Source: Varroa destructor
Lineage: Eukaryota; Arthropoda; Arachnida; Mesostigmata; Varroidae
Length of the DNA stretch: 64,000 nucleotides
Assembly (NCBI RefSeq): GCF_002443255.2
Contig: NW_019211454.1
Location: forward strand, 32,966,061 to 33,030,060
Reading direction: 5' to 3'
Shown: in pieces, positions 53,707-64,000 of the stretch
Position numbering within the stretch: the stretch's first letter is position 1
Layout: every line of letters starts with the position of its first letter
Position numbers and translations under genes: made by a program
The notes under the pieces: generated by a model
What the model was told of the DNA's origin: nothing
The model's input: the letters and a program-made list of their open reading frames with translations, nothing else
Database searches by the model: none

Positions 53707-55387
53707 GAGGATGGTTATAGCCGACAACGATCAACATATACCCCAGAGATTAGTGTTACTCAATCATGAATCGCTGTTGTCGTCCTTTGTAAAACCAATA
53801 AATGCTGCAGATCTCAGCCTAGGATATATTTGGACTTCATCTTTTCATATTACGGCAGTATGAAATCTGGAATTGAATATGTGTAAATTACTAAATTGGT
53901 CTCAGGAACCGTCTGAAGTCACATCCTTGTGCTCTGCGTCAAAGGGAAGATGATTAACCTCAGAGCAGTCTGTAGAATAATGTGGGAGCACATTATTTTC
54001 AGTTAATCTCCGTATAGAATTATCGTGATCAAACATATTACTATCATTTCCATCAATATTTATAGTTTGAGTGCAGCGCCATCCAAACCATGCGGACTGC
54101 TATCTGTAAACGCAACCCCGAGAGACAGGACCTCGCTGAGTAAACCCATTGGATCAACCCAATATCCACTACTGGGTAATAAACCATATCGAATCAAGGC
54201 ATCGATTGTTCAAACAACATCTAAGCAGAGTACGAGCGCATTGGCCAAAGCTAAGGTACAACAGCTTTCATCACACACGAATAAAGACGTACCCTTTCAG
54301 CGTCGTAGGTCGAGCATACAGTTAGTTGTGTTGACCAGCTCCTAACAACGAAATTTTTCACAAATCGTCCGAGAAATGCCGTAAGCCAATAGGAGCTTGT
54401 GAAGTAGACTTTGATGTCTCGATGGGAAAGCGATGAGTGGCCTCTTTTTTCAATTGCAGCTCGTTAGCTCCTGACGCATGATGACACAAACGCCTTCCGT
54501 CTACGTCCAGCTAACACCAGATGCATTATTGTATACGCACAGAGCAGCCAACTAAATGCGCATTGGACGACTCATTCGGCTTCCAATCACAATCTATCGA
54601 CGATGCCGAGTGCGGCTAGAATAATCCTGCAAGGTTCGAGTTTTGCCAATAGTTGCATAGAACTGTCGCTGCAAAACTTCTGCGATGCATTTCTATATCA
54701 CGACGAGGCCTGGAAACGACTGGATTTCACTAGCGTAACTTCATCAACTTAATTCCATTCATTTTTGTCGTGTTGAACTTTGATTTTCAACTACAAACTT
54801 CGCCACCGATTTCGGTTTTCTTTAAATAAGACTCAACGACTTTTTTCGAACGCTTTCGGAATATTCCGTACATGTTACATTCGTTGAGGATCGACTACGA
54901 ATCGAGTTCATGCTTGGCCTATAAATTTGATTTCAGGCAAGACCAGCAATCACGGTAAGTTGAAAATTATTGACAGAAAAATTCATCGTAGCTTCCAAAG
55001 GCTTTTCTATATTCATAGTCGTATACGTCTAAACCGTATATCGACTAGCATGACCTGTGAGGTCATGGAACGTAGCTTATTCCAGCCTTTGAAGTACCTG
55101 GCCTTCATGATGTAAGTCACTTGGTCATAGTTACGCTTGCAATTCAAATTATTTACATCGTGCCAAAGAAATTTTTGGGGGAAAAAGACCGAACGAAACT
55201 TTGTGCCATAGAAACTTGGCATCCATCAATAAAACGAGTGGCCCTACCCATGAAGGAGATCAGTGTGAGCAAGACTTTCGGCCGATATTTTGATGTAATT
55301 TTATCGAACACCCTTTTAAAGAACAGGCCGTTCCCACCTGCTGAAGTCTGTACCTACGTAAAAAAATTCTCGGCGGACCCATGCTGA
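53707..55387 (+). other. Cluster of open segments with strong splice-like signals, unrecognised
   Basis: Several plus-strand segments look more gene-like than their surroundings. One follows CTATTTTCAG at 53707. A second is open from 54007 to 54345 (Ser/Thr/Gln-rich, ends QLVVLTSS). A third runs from about 54470 to 54752 after a pyrimidine-rich acceptor. An 18-base stretch near 54.94-54.95 kb is flanked by TTTCAG and GTAAGT. A frame ending at a GTAAGT donor at 55.11 kb is followed by another open to 55387. No consistent joined frame was built and no domain is visible. Each part alone is within chance length. Confidence 0.18.
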
Positions 55388-57015
55388 TATCGTATTCGTT
55401 ATCATATTTCTGCGACCGCGGTGACATAAAGCAAATTTGTTGTTATCATCCTGAGTAATGAATTGCTAGCCCAGTGAAGCTATGCTGAGCAAACCTGATT
55501 TCCATCCTCAATAATGCTGTAGTACCTGCGCTGCACGAGAGATCTCAATGAGCAGTCACGTCGGACCCATCCACTACATAGTATCCTTACCTCGCGCGGA
55601 CCGTTCGGATACAACGTAGTTTCCGGCGCGATTTGTAGACGAAGAATATAGACAATGGTTTTGAATCGGATCGTAGAAAAGCGAGGAGGTAATGTCGAAA
55701 GCTGTCTGTGAGCATTTTACAGCGAAGCTGCTCGGTCCGCAAGTAAGATACAACATTGAAATCATCAGACGATTTGTGCCGTTAAACTCCCTAATTCGAC
55801 GTAACTAGAAAAGGCTGGTAAGGGCCTAGGTTGTTGCGAAGCGTACTTCGTTGACGTAACAGAGTTTTCGTTCTCTACCTGCGAAAAGTAGTGCCTGTAT
55901 AAGTATCAGCATATGTTGTACAGGGTATTGACATTATGAAAGCGATAACAGATCACGTGTGTCCGGGAGAAATCATACCAGTTAAGTACTAGAATATAAT
56001 AGGTTGCAAAAGAAATTGCTTAAGCGTAACTGATCTTCAAAACATCAGCTCTTTTTTAAAACGAGACACAACTGTAAGTGTTGTAGGTCGAGCAGTTTTC
56101 CTCGGAGCAATACTAACCCCCTGCGCGATTCCAAGGACTTGCCCTTAAGTAGAATCGTTTGGGAGGCAGCTTTTACATCACGCACATCTTTAAGCCTGTT
56201 CATCTCCGTTCATCTATCCATCACATGTCAAAACGTGAATGCTAAAGGCATTCCCAGATGTATAGCTAATTTTTTTTGGCCTTTGCGTATTTTACCCCAT
56301 ATTCGTTGCACTTGGAAAGCTGTGTTGAATAATAATAATAATAGTACATTTTTCCAGTCGGAAAAACAAAAGCGACCCGTGTTCATGTTGCGTAGATTTG
56401 AAGATATTTAAAATTAGGGCAGTCATGTTAGGCGCTTGTTAATCCTTGTCTGCACGAATCGATAGGCGTCTCTGCGTTAAAAAGCATGTTGCTGAAACAG
56501 TGGCTTTCAGAAACTCTTGCGTATCTTCGTCAATGAATAAGCTGAAAGCCTGCTACAACAGGGAATAAGTAATGCTTCTAGCATGTAGCTTGAGTGTCGC
56601 AATAAGAGATCATTTAAATTACAGCACCGAAAATGCTTGCTAACAATGTACACCTGCTGAAGTAACTGTTAATTTGTTTTGAAGAATTTTATTTTTTCAA
56701 TGTATCTTTAAAATCAACAGTTTTTTTTTTTTGTGAGACCCTTGTAGCTCTAGCAAAAGGCAGCTTCCACGTGACAAATAAAAGAGCTGACACATTATTC
56801 AGCTAAGCCAAATTCTTATCTCCTGGTACAAGCATGTCACAGAGCAAAAAGGAGCTTCGTGGCCAGAAGGGTGTCAAGGTCGGGCAGAGGGGGCACAGAC
56901 TCATCGCGCGCCACGAATATAGCTTTGATGCCGCTATGCTGTAGATAAGAATGATTTCAAATTTTACAGGTACCTTTCGACCTAGGTGTCCTCAGATCCT
57001 GCTTGCTAAGGGCGA
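55388..57015. other. Intergenic DNA, no gene seen
   Basis: Nothing beyond short open frames and a small AAT run near 56.33 kb. Confidence 0.6.
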
Positions 57016-57315
57016 CTAAAACCGCTGTTTAACCCCTTTGATTTTCGGGTTCGTTCTTAAACTTCGTGCTAAATCGTAATATTTATCAACGAGAGATAAA
57101 GAAGCTGGCTCATAGAGTAGTTTGTTGGTAGTAACGTATTGCCAGGTTGTTTGCCTGGCTGGTAGCTGGTGCAGTTGTCGACATATCAATCGCGTGAGAA
57201 GCATCAAAAGATTCATCACTATTGTGGCAGATTCGCCTTGATTTCGATTACTGAAATTAATGTAGCTAGTTAATTTAGCTGAAATTAATGTCATATGTTC
57301 GGTTTTCACCGCCAT
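57016..57315 (-). other. Open frame divergent from the first tetraspanin, doubtful
   Basis: A 99-residue frame starts at an ATG only about 125 bases before the tetraspanin start and points away from it (MAVKTEHMTLISAKL at the start). It includes a hydrophobic stretch (IVMNLLMLLTRLI). There is no known domain, and the length is within chance for this base composition. It could be an upstream antisense transcript or promoter sequence of the tetraspanin. Confidence 0.15.
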
Positions 57316-57439
57316 TACCAGCGCTGCGACAACGCCATCACCAGAGGCGTCGTGATTAACTAGCCCTAATCTCTTCTTGATCGGAGAGTGGATCTATAGA
57401 GTTCCGTTGATCCACACGGCAGTCTGTTTCGGTTTGAAA

Positions 57440-58090
57440 ATGGTTCAAAGATGCTCGGGCAAGATCGCGAAATTCCTGCTGTTCGCTTTCAATTTCATCT
57501 TTCTATTGACTAGCATTGGAATACTTGCGATTGGCGGACTTGGGCAATACTACCTGCAGAAGTCAGGCCATACAGTTGGACAGAATTATCTCTCCGTGCC
57601 CATCGGCCTTATCGTCATCGGTGGCGTAATTTTCATACTCGCCTTTTTCGGTTGCTATGGTGCCACGTATGAGAGTTATGCTATGTTAATGATATTCGTG
57701 GTGCTGATCACCATATTGTTGGTTATTGAAGTAGTTGTAGGCTTCATGTTCTACACGAATCAAGAGCGTGTATTGCAGATCACTCAGATGAATTTAAAGA
57801 AGACAATGGCAGATTACTGGAAAACGTCGGAGCTCAATCCGGCTAAATACACATGGGATTTTATGCAGGAAAAACTCGAGTGCTGCGGAGTGAAAGGTCC
57901 CGCTGACTGGTTGGTTTATAGAGGTCTGCCGGAGAGCTGTGGTAGGCCGCTATACCACAGGAAAGGGTGTTTCGAGGCAGTTAGAGAAAAGCTCAATGAG
58001 TTCTCAAACCACGCAATGACTATTGGCATCCTTCTTAGTGCAATACAGGCAATTGCAATCTGTCTTGCTTGTACGTTGGCCAATCAGTAG
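57440..58090 (+). CDS. Tetraspanin, complete, intronless (216 aa)
   Basis: Tetraspanins are four-pass membrane proteins that gather receptors and adhesion proteins into microdomains. This one has TM1 at about residues 11-33, TM2 at 52-74, TM3 at 81-105 and TM4 at 191-213. The large extracellular loop (about 106-190) carries the diagnostic CCG (148-150) plus Cys167 (in ESCG) and Cys177, the four-cysteine type. The small loop is about 18 residues. Membrane-proximal Cys5, Cys72 and Cys211 could be palmitoylated. I chose the ATG at 57440 (AAAATGG context) because the open frame upstream adds 21 residues that do not fit the short cytoplasmic N terminus of the family. No N-glycosylation sequon is in the large loop. 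It is followed 1.27 kb later by a paralogue in the same direction. Single-exon structure is uncommon in this family. Confidence 0.97.
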   Translation: MVQRCSGKIAKFLLFAFNFIFLLTSIGILAIGGLGQYYLQKSGHTVGQNYLSVPIGLIVIGGVIFILAFFGCYGATYESYAMLMIFVVLITILLVIEVVVGFMFYTNQERVLQITQMNLKKTMADYWKTSELNPAKYTWDFMQEKLECCGVKGPADWLVYRGLPESCGRPLYHRKGCFEAVREKLNEFSNHAMTIGILLSAIQAIAICLACTLANQ

Positions 58091-58451
58091 ACTTTATAGT
58101 GCCGGGATGATCGGGTTGAAGACACATTCGGCGTAAACAGAGATACTTGGACATGCACGCTGGCATCAAGGACCCGCAAAACGGACACACTCAACTGACG
58201 ATAAGCGTTCCTTCACTGGACGGCCTTCAGCGAAACTGTCGGCAGCTCGCCTACGGCAGTGCACATTTTTGATGAAACCATTAGCCGCATTATGACACTA
58301 CTTGTTGGTGTGCAATTGCTACACCGATCTTCTCGGTATTTGGCTTTTTATTATTACCTACATTACAGGCTACTTGGAGTTAAGAAGGTTGAATCACTGG
58401 TCCATGGTCGAACAATCCTGGCGTGGGGTCTAAATCTCTGTAATCAGAATG

Positions 58452-58457
58452 AATAAA
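58452..58457 (+). terminator. Candidate polyadenylation signal, first tetraspanin
   Basis: AATAAA about 360 bases after the stop codon and well before the next gene. It supports separate transcripts for the two tetraspanins. Confidence 0.5.
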
Positions 58458-58513
58458 TACCATACGCATGTTCAGTGAATCTCAAGACGAGGTCAGTGTA
58501 TTGTAACAATAGC

Positions 58514-58542
58514 TGATTGATTGATTGATTGATTGATTGATT
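58514..58542. repeat. (TGAT)n microsatellite
   Basis: About seven tandem TGAT/GATT units between the two tetraspanin genes. Confidence 0.95.
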
Positions 58543-59362
58543 CATTGCAACGGCGAGGGTTTAGCGTGCTGGCCGCACGCAAAGGTACGCTATTAGAACG
58601 TAGACAAACTAATCTTTCTCGCACGAGAGGTGTTTGAAACAAGTGCGTAACAAGCGAATGATAATAATGGCGCCATTATTATCCCGAAACTATGGAATCG
58701 CCATAGCCATACGGAAAAACCCTAGGAAATATTAAAGCACGCTCTATCATTCCGTCTTGGAACGTGGTTCAAATATTATTATAGCGGTAGCCATCTTGAA
58801 TATCCCGGTGATTTATTACAAGCGTAAGTTGTTATGTTCTATTATAAATATTCAATGTTTTATCATAAACAACCTGCCGGCCCGCTAATACTCATACGTA
58901 TAAAAGTATTTCATTAGTTCGGACCACAGCGCCACTATGTACGATTTGTCAGTTTGAGTTTTTTGAACTCTTTTTACAATTGATCTTGCGTAGCCATCTC
59001 CCTAGAGCAGCTACGTCTATGTTAAGGCCAGTGCAATTGTAAGCAATCGCTGATAACGAAGTGCTGTCGCGCCCGATGGGCTCGTATCGTGCATGCGGAC
59101 TCAGAGCTAAGTAGTTGAATGATTAATGGGTTTCATTCTCGCGTGCTGTACCATTACGTGCGGCAAGTAACGGCCGTTGCGTCCCGCTGCGACGCCCAGT
59201 TGGCATTAACTGTTAACTTACCTGTCGACGGGAAAAAGGACGGTTCAGCTCATCTTGCCCAAAAGATACCTGTCTCGCTCATCGAGCAATAAACTGTTCA
59301 CACGCAATTAAAACGCTGGATTATACGATCTCAATTAATATCCGAAGGTCATATCATACGAG
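58543..59362. other. Spacer between the tetraspanin genes
   Basis: About 820 bases without a gene. It presumably holds the promoter of the second tetraspanin; no TATA box or initiator could be assigned with confidence. Confidence 0.6.
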
Positions 59363-60040
59363 ATGGGCGGAAGTACGGCAGATAGCTGCTTGCGATGTGT
59401 GTTGTTCGCGTTCAACTTTTTCCTCATGATTGGTGGTGTCCTCGCAACGGTCATCGGCGGTGCCACGATAATGTTTGCTTCGAACTTAAAACATCTATCG
59501 AGTCTTGCCGTGTTGACGTTTGGGGCTGTCGTCATCATTCTAGGATGCTTCGTAGTCATAGCAGCCTTCTTCGGATGCTGTGGAACGTTTTGTGAGAACT
59601 CCTGCTTTCTCGATACCTTTGCTGCTATGTCGATCGTTTTGCTGTTTGTTGAGATAATTATCATCGTCCTCGTATTCCTTTACTGGGACGGCATGCAGGA
59701 GATGACAAAGACTCGTTTAAAGGAGACCCTGCACGACTACTACGATAATACAATGGCAAAAGATTCCTGGGACTATGTGCAGGAGCGCTTCTGGTGCTGC
59801 GGTGTGAACGGATCGAAGGATTGGCTAGAAGTTCCGGCGTCAAACGGTACGACGCCGAAATCCTGTGGTGAGCTCCCAGTAACAAAACCAGGATGCATTG
59901 AACAGCTAAGATGGAAGATGCGCAAGTGCATATTATTTGTAATTATAGTTGGCTCAGTGATTGCGATCGTTGAGGTCAATGGCATCATTATCGCGTGTTG
60001 GCTAGTGAGCCAACGCGGTGGTATTCTAACCTCAAGTTGA
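59363..60040 (+). CDS. Tetraspanin, complete, intronless (225 aa)
   Basis: A second four-pass tetraspanin and tandem paralogue of the gene at 57440. TM1 is at about residues 12-38, TM2 at 48-71, TM3 at 83-107 and TM4 at 189-213. The large loop has CCG (145-147), Cys168 (in KSCG) and Cys178, the same four-cysteine pattern and spacing class as its neighbour. Two sequons (NGS at 149, NGT at 161) lie in this loop, unlike the first gene. Cysteines at 9, 12, 62, 72, 73, 189 and 202 flank membrane spans and may be lipidated. Shared features include LFAFNF in TM1 and a Trp-Asp-Phe/Tyr-x-Gln-Glu approach to CCG. The ATG at 59363 (CGAGATGGG) starts the frame and leaves a short cytoplasmic N terminus. 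Open frames on the other strand here are shadows. Confidence 0.97.
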   Translation: MGGSTADSCLRCVLFAFNFFLMIGGVLATVIGGATIMFASNLKHLSSLAVLTFGAVVIILGCFVVIAAFFGCCGTFCENSCFLDTFAAMSIVLLFVEIIIIVLVFLYWDGMQEMTKTRLKETLHDYYDNTMAKDSWDYVQERFWCCGVNGSKDWLEVPASNGTTPKSCGELPVTKPGCIEQLRWKMRKCILFVIIVGSVIAIVEVNGIIIACWLVSQRGGILTSS

Positions 60041-60271
60041 ATCACACTGTGAAGACCAACAGAAGTAGCTAAAGTGAAGAAGTATGTACTTTAGTGAACA
60101 CAAGTGCAGATACGTGGTCCGGCAGCAAATCGTTGTGATTTATTTGACGAACGCAGCTGAATACTACATTATTCAAGCGTCGCTAGATTTGGATTACGAC
60201 GCAAGGTTTTTAAGCTTGACTTCTAAGACCGGTTCATTTCGACGTGCATATCGATAGTGCCTTATTTATAT

Positions 60272-60305
60272 TTGACAACAAGTTGCAGTTGACAACAAGT
60301 TGTAG
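60272..60305. repeat. Tandem duplication, 17-base unit
   Basis: Two adjacent copies of a 17-base unit (TTGACAACAAGTTGCAG, second copy with one change) in the 3' flank of the second tetraspanin, just before its candidate polyadenylation signal. Confidence 0.85.
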
Positions 60306-60373
60306 TTAACATTAAGTTAAAAGAGCGACCCACGATGATACAACAAAATGGAAGGTGAAACCGTATCTGACTT

Positions 60374-60379
60374 AATAAA
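60374..60379 (+). terminator. Candidate polyadenylation signal, second tetraspanin
   Basis: AATAAA about 335 bases after the stop codon, giving a 3' UTR similar in length to that of the first tetraspanin. Confidence 0.5.
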
Positions 60380-61485
60380 AACAGATTCGATCTTTGTTTG
60401 TCGGCAAACTGAAGTCCGTTAATGCATCTTGTCCTAAAATAATTGTAACTTCAAGGTAAATTAACTATATGATGTTTAAGATTGTCGATTGCCCCAGATG
60501 ACACGGTCTATAAAGTTGACAGTAATGTCACTTTGAACAGCCGTGAGGTGCTGAGGTAGTCACGGAGCACAATGCGATCGTAGCGGGGTACTATAATAGC
60601 ACCGGGTAATAATATAATGAAACGTGTAGATTTTTTGCATGGGAAATTGCTTTTTACAGAAAAAAAGGTTTCTGAGTATAACGTGAGCTGACATATCGAG
60701 GTAAAGCAGACGATATAGGTAAAATGATTTCTTCTGTTTACACGCTGTGATAACAAGCCCAATCGATTTTTGTTAGCTAAGTTATTTTCATACAGTTAAC
60801 ATAGGAAGGTAGGGAGTTAATTTCAGCTTATTATAGGCGAAAGTTCTGTGCAAGCAAGTTGATAAGTAAACTAGTCATTCTGACTCAACAAGAATATATG
60901 AGTCATATTTTTGACGATAGCTTTACCGGTCGATATGAAAACATCGGAGTACTTCTCGTGGGGGCAAATTCCGGCGTTCGCTGTTCGTAGTATCTATAAT
61001 ATTGCCAACTCGTTTGTGCTATTCTCCATTGTTATTGCTGGTACAAATTGTACTATCCGTATTGATGTTGTATCCAGCTGTACGCAGCTGTCGGCATGAA
61101 GCATACTCCAGAGCAGTGTCTTCTGGCGTGATTGTAAACCCCTGTAAACCCACCAGGTGCCTGACCACGTAGTGAATAGAATCGAATGCGCGGTAACATT
61201 TTTTGGCAGGCGCTTTGTATTTCAAGGACGGCAATGTTTTCCAGCACACGATGGGACGCTGGTGCTGAAATGCTACTGCCATTAAACGTTTGTTGCTTGC
61301 CCTCGAACTTTGTGTTTGAGTCAACTTAATCTGACCTAACAAACTGCCATGAAACGCGCGTCACGGATATGCATGCGGGCCAGATCGACCTTATCGTCGA
61401 AAAGATGAACAAATGCGACGTAATGCACTGGCTGCACTGCTCCGAACGGTCAGTGATAGACACATTTGCATATGTATGAAGTGTT
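60380..61485. other. Intergenic DNA with overlapping open frames, no supported gene
   Basis: The part from 61.0 to 61.35 kb has minus-strand open frames of 107 and 64 codons in different registers. Neither shows a domain. Confidence 0.5.
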
Positions 61486-61997
61486 TTAGCGTGACTGTGA
61501 GCATAGCAAATTTCGCTTACAGTATTCCCACATTGGTCCCAACAGGTACTTCTTACAACAACAACCGTTAGTGCAGTTTCCGTTTCGATTGGACCTACTA
61601 CACTGAGCCGCACCTTCGCAACCTTTGCCGTTACAGCGTTCGTAGCAAAGTTGTTTACTGATAACTTAGGCTGCGGTGTTGATTACGCTGCTGCCGTTGG
61701 AGGTCCATGGCAGGGTCCCTTCATCTTCATATCATGGTACAACGAGACGCTGCGCAAATCCTACTCGCGCAACGAAGGCTAGAGGCAACTGCGACAGTTG
61801 TCAGTCGCGGTTGTCTCTAGCCTTCGTTGGGAAGATGTTGCGAGATTTGTCGATGACCTACTCAGGAGATAGGGCGTTCAGATAGTCAGCAGACGGGACA
61901 CGAGATGCTTTTTTTCGCGATACTTCCTACCGCTGCCGAAGTTGTCTTCGTCTTCGAAAAATGCACTTCGACGCACCTCTTCATGCGTTGCCGGACG
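61486..61997 (-). CDS. Candidate ten-cysteine secreted peptide, two exons, 5' end missing
   Basis: The main exon (61664-61486) encodes 58 residues ending at TAA with ten Cys in the spacing C-x3-C-x4-C-x5-C-x8-C-x3-CCC-x11-C-x5-C. Five disulphides and a small knotted secreted fold would fit; no named family is claimed. The frame has a stop upstream, so it must be entered by splicing; a CCTAAG acceptor at 61665-61666 restores phase. A 67-base exon at 61997-61931, after a pyrimidine-rich CGTCAG acceptor and before a GTAGGA donor, joins in phase and encodes a charged segment (EEVRRSAFFEDEDNF), like a propeptide. A signal-peptide exon was not identified. Other frames across the same DNA are also open, so this model needs transcript support. 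Any toxin-like role is unknown. Confidence 0.33.
61770..61829. repeat. 26-bp inverted repeat with 8-base loop
   Basis: The arms are 61770-61795 and 61804-61829 and pair at 24 of 26 positions (CAACGAAGGCTAGAG at the outer end). It is GC-balanced and so not a simple-repeat artefact. It lies within the predicted 266-base intron of the cysteine-rich peptide candidate. Confidence 0.93.
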
Positions 61998-64000
61998 CTG
62001 ACGTTGTCACGGACACACAAAAACAAATTAAAAAAAAAAGTGTATATTAACCTCTAAACATTTTCAATTATGAATTATATTGAGACTGAATAAGTAAGAC
62101 GATATTCGTTATCGATCCTTGGGTTGATCTGTGGAAGCTTACTTGATGTTCTTGCGGAACAGCGGAAATTCGAAGAGTAATCGCCACTCCTAGTCGTATT
62201 GTCTCCTGACGGCATCGCGTAAGGGAAGCACCAAAGCTGTTAGGGAACTAATAACTATTGGACCGAAGTATTGGCCATCGTGTCTAGACAGCGACAGCAT
62301 GAAGTAAATGCTATTCAAGTCATGACACTTGTAATCGGCCAAAGAGCACTCGCGGCTACCATTGTTAAGTAGCTTAGGATCGTCCATTGGAGGGGCTCCT
62401 CGCTATATATCGAAAAAGTACTAGGATAAAGGATATTACTATAATAACGGTCATCGAAGGCTTCTGCCAACGCCAAAGCCAGCAGAACTGAGTTACCGGA
62501 CCCCTGCTTATGTTTCTCAGTAAGCATTTGTTCAGCCTTGATCCTATTAGGCTTATTGGTAAGCTAATAAAGTACTCGTACACCTATCACATATATATAT
62601 ATAGCATTGGTGTATGAGCATAGAACAGCATAAAGCTAAAGGTCCGTTTGACAATTTGCTTGAGCAACAGCCTGGAACTACTGTACAGGTCAGACAAGTT
62701 GGGCTTGAAGTTGTAACTGTGGGCATAACTGCCATCTGTTGGGAAAGTTATCGATCCACGTCCATCACCTGATGACGTTTGGTTTTTGCTATGTTATATT
62801 AACATAATTATGTTAATATTATTAACCATCCTTCGGTTTTCTAGCGTCTATCGAGAAACAAATATATTTTTGCAAATTGTCGCCGCAATCTTAACTAGTA
62901 CCGTGATAAAGGTGGCAAATGAGTCCAGAGCGGTATTTAGAGCGGCGATAGTTGTGACGCCGAGACTTGCTCCACTGATAGTGAACGTAAAGAAATGATA
63001 AATACTAGCTGATCTTCGTTCAAATTCCGGAAAGACATGTTTTTTTCGAAAATAACGAGTGAACGTATGCCTTCTAAAGCATGTTCGAAATTAAATGTTC
63101 ACTCCTATTTAATTGTATATTAATTTCTATAACAAATGAGCAGGCACAGTCATATCATCGTTGGATCTGCGTCTGCCGTTACGGATCTAGCATCATGGAA
63201 ATCTATATGATTGAATACGAAGAAAAACAATGGTAGTAACTTGTACACACGTGAGGTATATAATAGAAAATCGATACGAAACCTCAGTTGGTTGGCAGAT
63301 CTTCGTAGTAGAAGATAACGCATCTGTAATTTGTGGGCTGGCTCTGAAGAGCAAAAGAAATGTTTTCTCCAATTTCTTGGGCTTCTCAAGCTCGAGTACT
63401 TCCGTCCAATATCAACACTGTAATGGTAAAGGGAATCGAAGCTCTAGCGGCCGTCTAATTTCTAGCGTCTAGTAACATGTCGGGCTCGGTTAATAGTTTC
63501 ATTCAGCGTGTATCTATTGATACCTAAGTCTGGTATTTTTCTCTTATTTATGGCGACAAGAGTGTCACTTTCGCTCTATAGTGACTTTAAAGAAGGCTCG
63601 CATACGGTAACGCCCGTACGTAACCTTGTTCAGTATATAGCTGTTGTTTATTTAAAACTCGATCGTCATGTTTGCACCCGATCGTCCTTGAACGATTTGA
63701 GATCATCCATGGGATAGCGAAATATTATGCAGATGCATGATAATAGGTAGTGCGTTCTCAGCAAACGCGTCGACTAGGAGCATGTACCAGCAGTCCGAGA
63801 CAATCCGGGCTTTGTGATGATTAAGAGATTGCTTATAAAGACAAACCACATCACTGTCTTGACCCAGGTGAAGATCTTTGCTTGCTGACCCACCAGCTTT
63901 CGTGACAGCCGCTGCACTGGCGAAATACAGCTTTGATAAGTTTGAAATCCGTCTACCTACCTCGTGTTAGCGTCGAAAGTTCATTCGCTTGTGTAAAAGC
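61998..64000. other. Right end of the window: stop-poor patches, no supported gene
   Basis: Minus-strand segments are open at about 63085-62845 (80 codons, a hydrophobic pattern including ISGASLGVTTIAALNTAL), 62780-62588 (about 64 codons) and 62583-62192 (several frames). They could be exons of a minus-strand membrane protein, or the 5' end of the cysteine-rich peptide gene. They do not join in one frame with convincing splice sites, and the plus strand is also open across the first. A short (AT)n tract sits at 62590-62603. Confidence 0.4.
62590..62603. repeat. Short (AT)n microsatellite
   Basis: Fourteen bases of AT dinucleotide, at the end of one of the open minus-strand segments. Confidence 0.85.

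Noticed and set aside
59335..60045. Minus-strand frames across the second tetraspanin
   Set aside because: They are antisense shadows of a gene whose domain structure is unmistakable on the plus strand.
61326..61613. 95-codon minus-strand frame and plus-strand frames over the cysteine-rich exon
   Set aside because: Thr/Ala runs on the plus strand are the antisense of Cys codons, and the longer minus frame has no Cys pattern, start or domain. I regard these as shadows, though that depends on the peptide model.
1..64000. CRISPR arrays, rRNA genes, complete transposons or viral insertions
   Set aside because: No spaced direct repeats, rRNA-like sequence, or reverse transcriptase, transposase or capsid motifs were recognised by eye. 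A profile search would be needed to exclude decayed copies.

Overview
The window looks like nuclear DNA from an animal, most likely an arthropod. A chelicerate such as a mite is possible, but the sequence alone does not settle it. The evidence is a gene split by GT-AG introns of 1.3 to 9 kb, two animal-type tetraspanins, many simple repeats ((AT)n, (CT)n, poly-A, poly-C), moderate AT richness, and no operons or Shine-Dalgarno sites. A run of exactly 100 N at 21369-21468 is an assembly gap flanked by AT dinucleotides.

Left third (about 11.3 to 31.3 kb, + strand): six exons with matching phases and clean splice sites encode the C-terminal 253 residues of a glycosyltransferase family 92 (GT92, formerly DUF23) enzyme. 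It carries the DFDE metal-binding motif and the HHYR motif near the end. Its N-terminal membrane anchor and stem were not found; they lie before 11.3 kb or outside the window. The first 11 kb otherwise hold only weak candidates.

Middle (31.6 to 57.3 kb): mostly AT-rich intergenic DNA with microsatellites and two perfect or near-perfect hairpins in the wider region. Three places stand out. A stop-free stretch of 229 codons lies at 37.4-38.1 kb. A minus-strand open frame at 42.6-42.9 kb looks like the anchor and stem of a type II membrane glycosyltransferase. A plus-strand cluster of open segments near strong splice signals lies at 53.7-55.4 kb. None is proven.

Right end (57.4 to 60.4 kb, + strand): two complete, intronless, tandem tetraspanin genes, each followed by a polyadenylation signal. 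Beyond them, at 61.5-62.0 kb on the minus strand, is a candidate two-exon gene for a ten-cysteine secreted peptide; a 26-bp inverted repeat sits in its predicted intron. This is the most likely undescribed item, but it rests on inference.

The genes show no shared pathway. GT92 enzymes act in the Golgi lumen on N-glycans, and tetraspanins organise other membrane proteins at the cell surface. At this base composition about 16 open frames of 95 or more codons are expected by chance, so ORF length alone was not accepted as proof of a gene.
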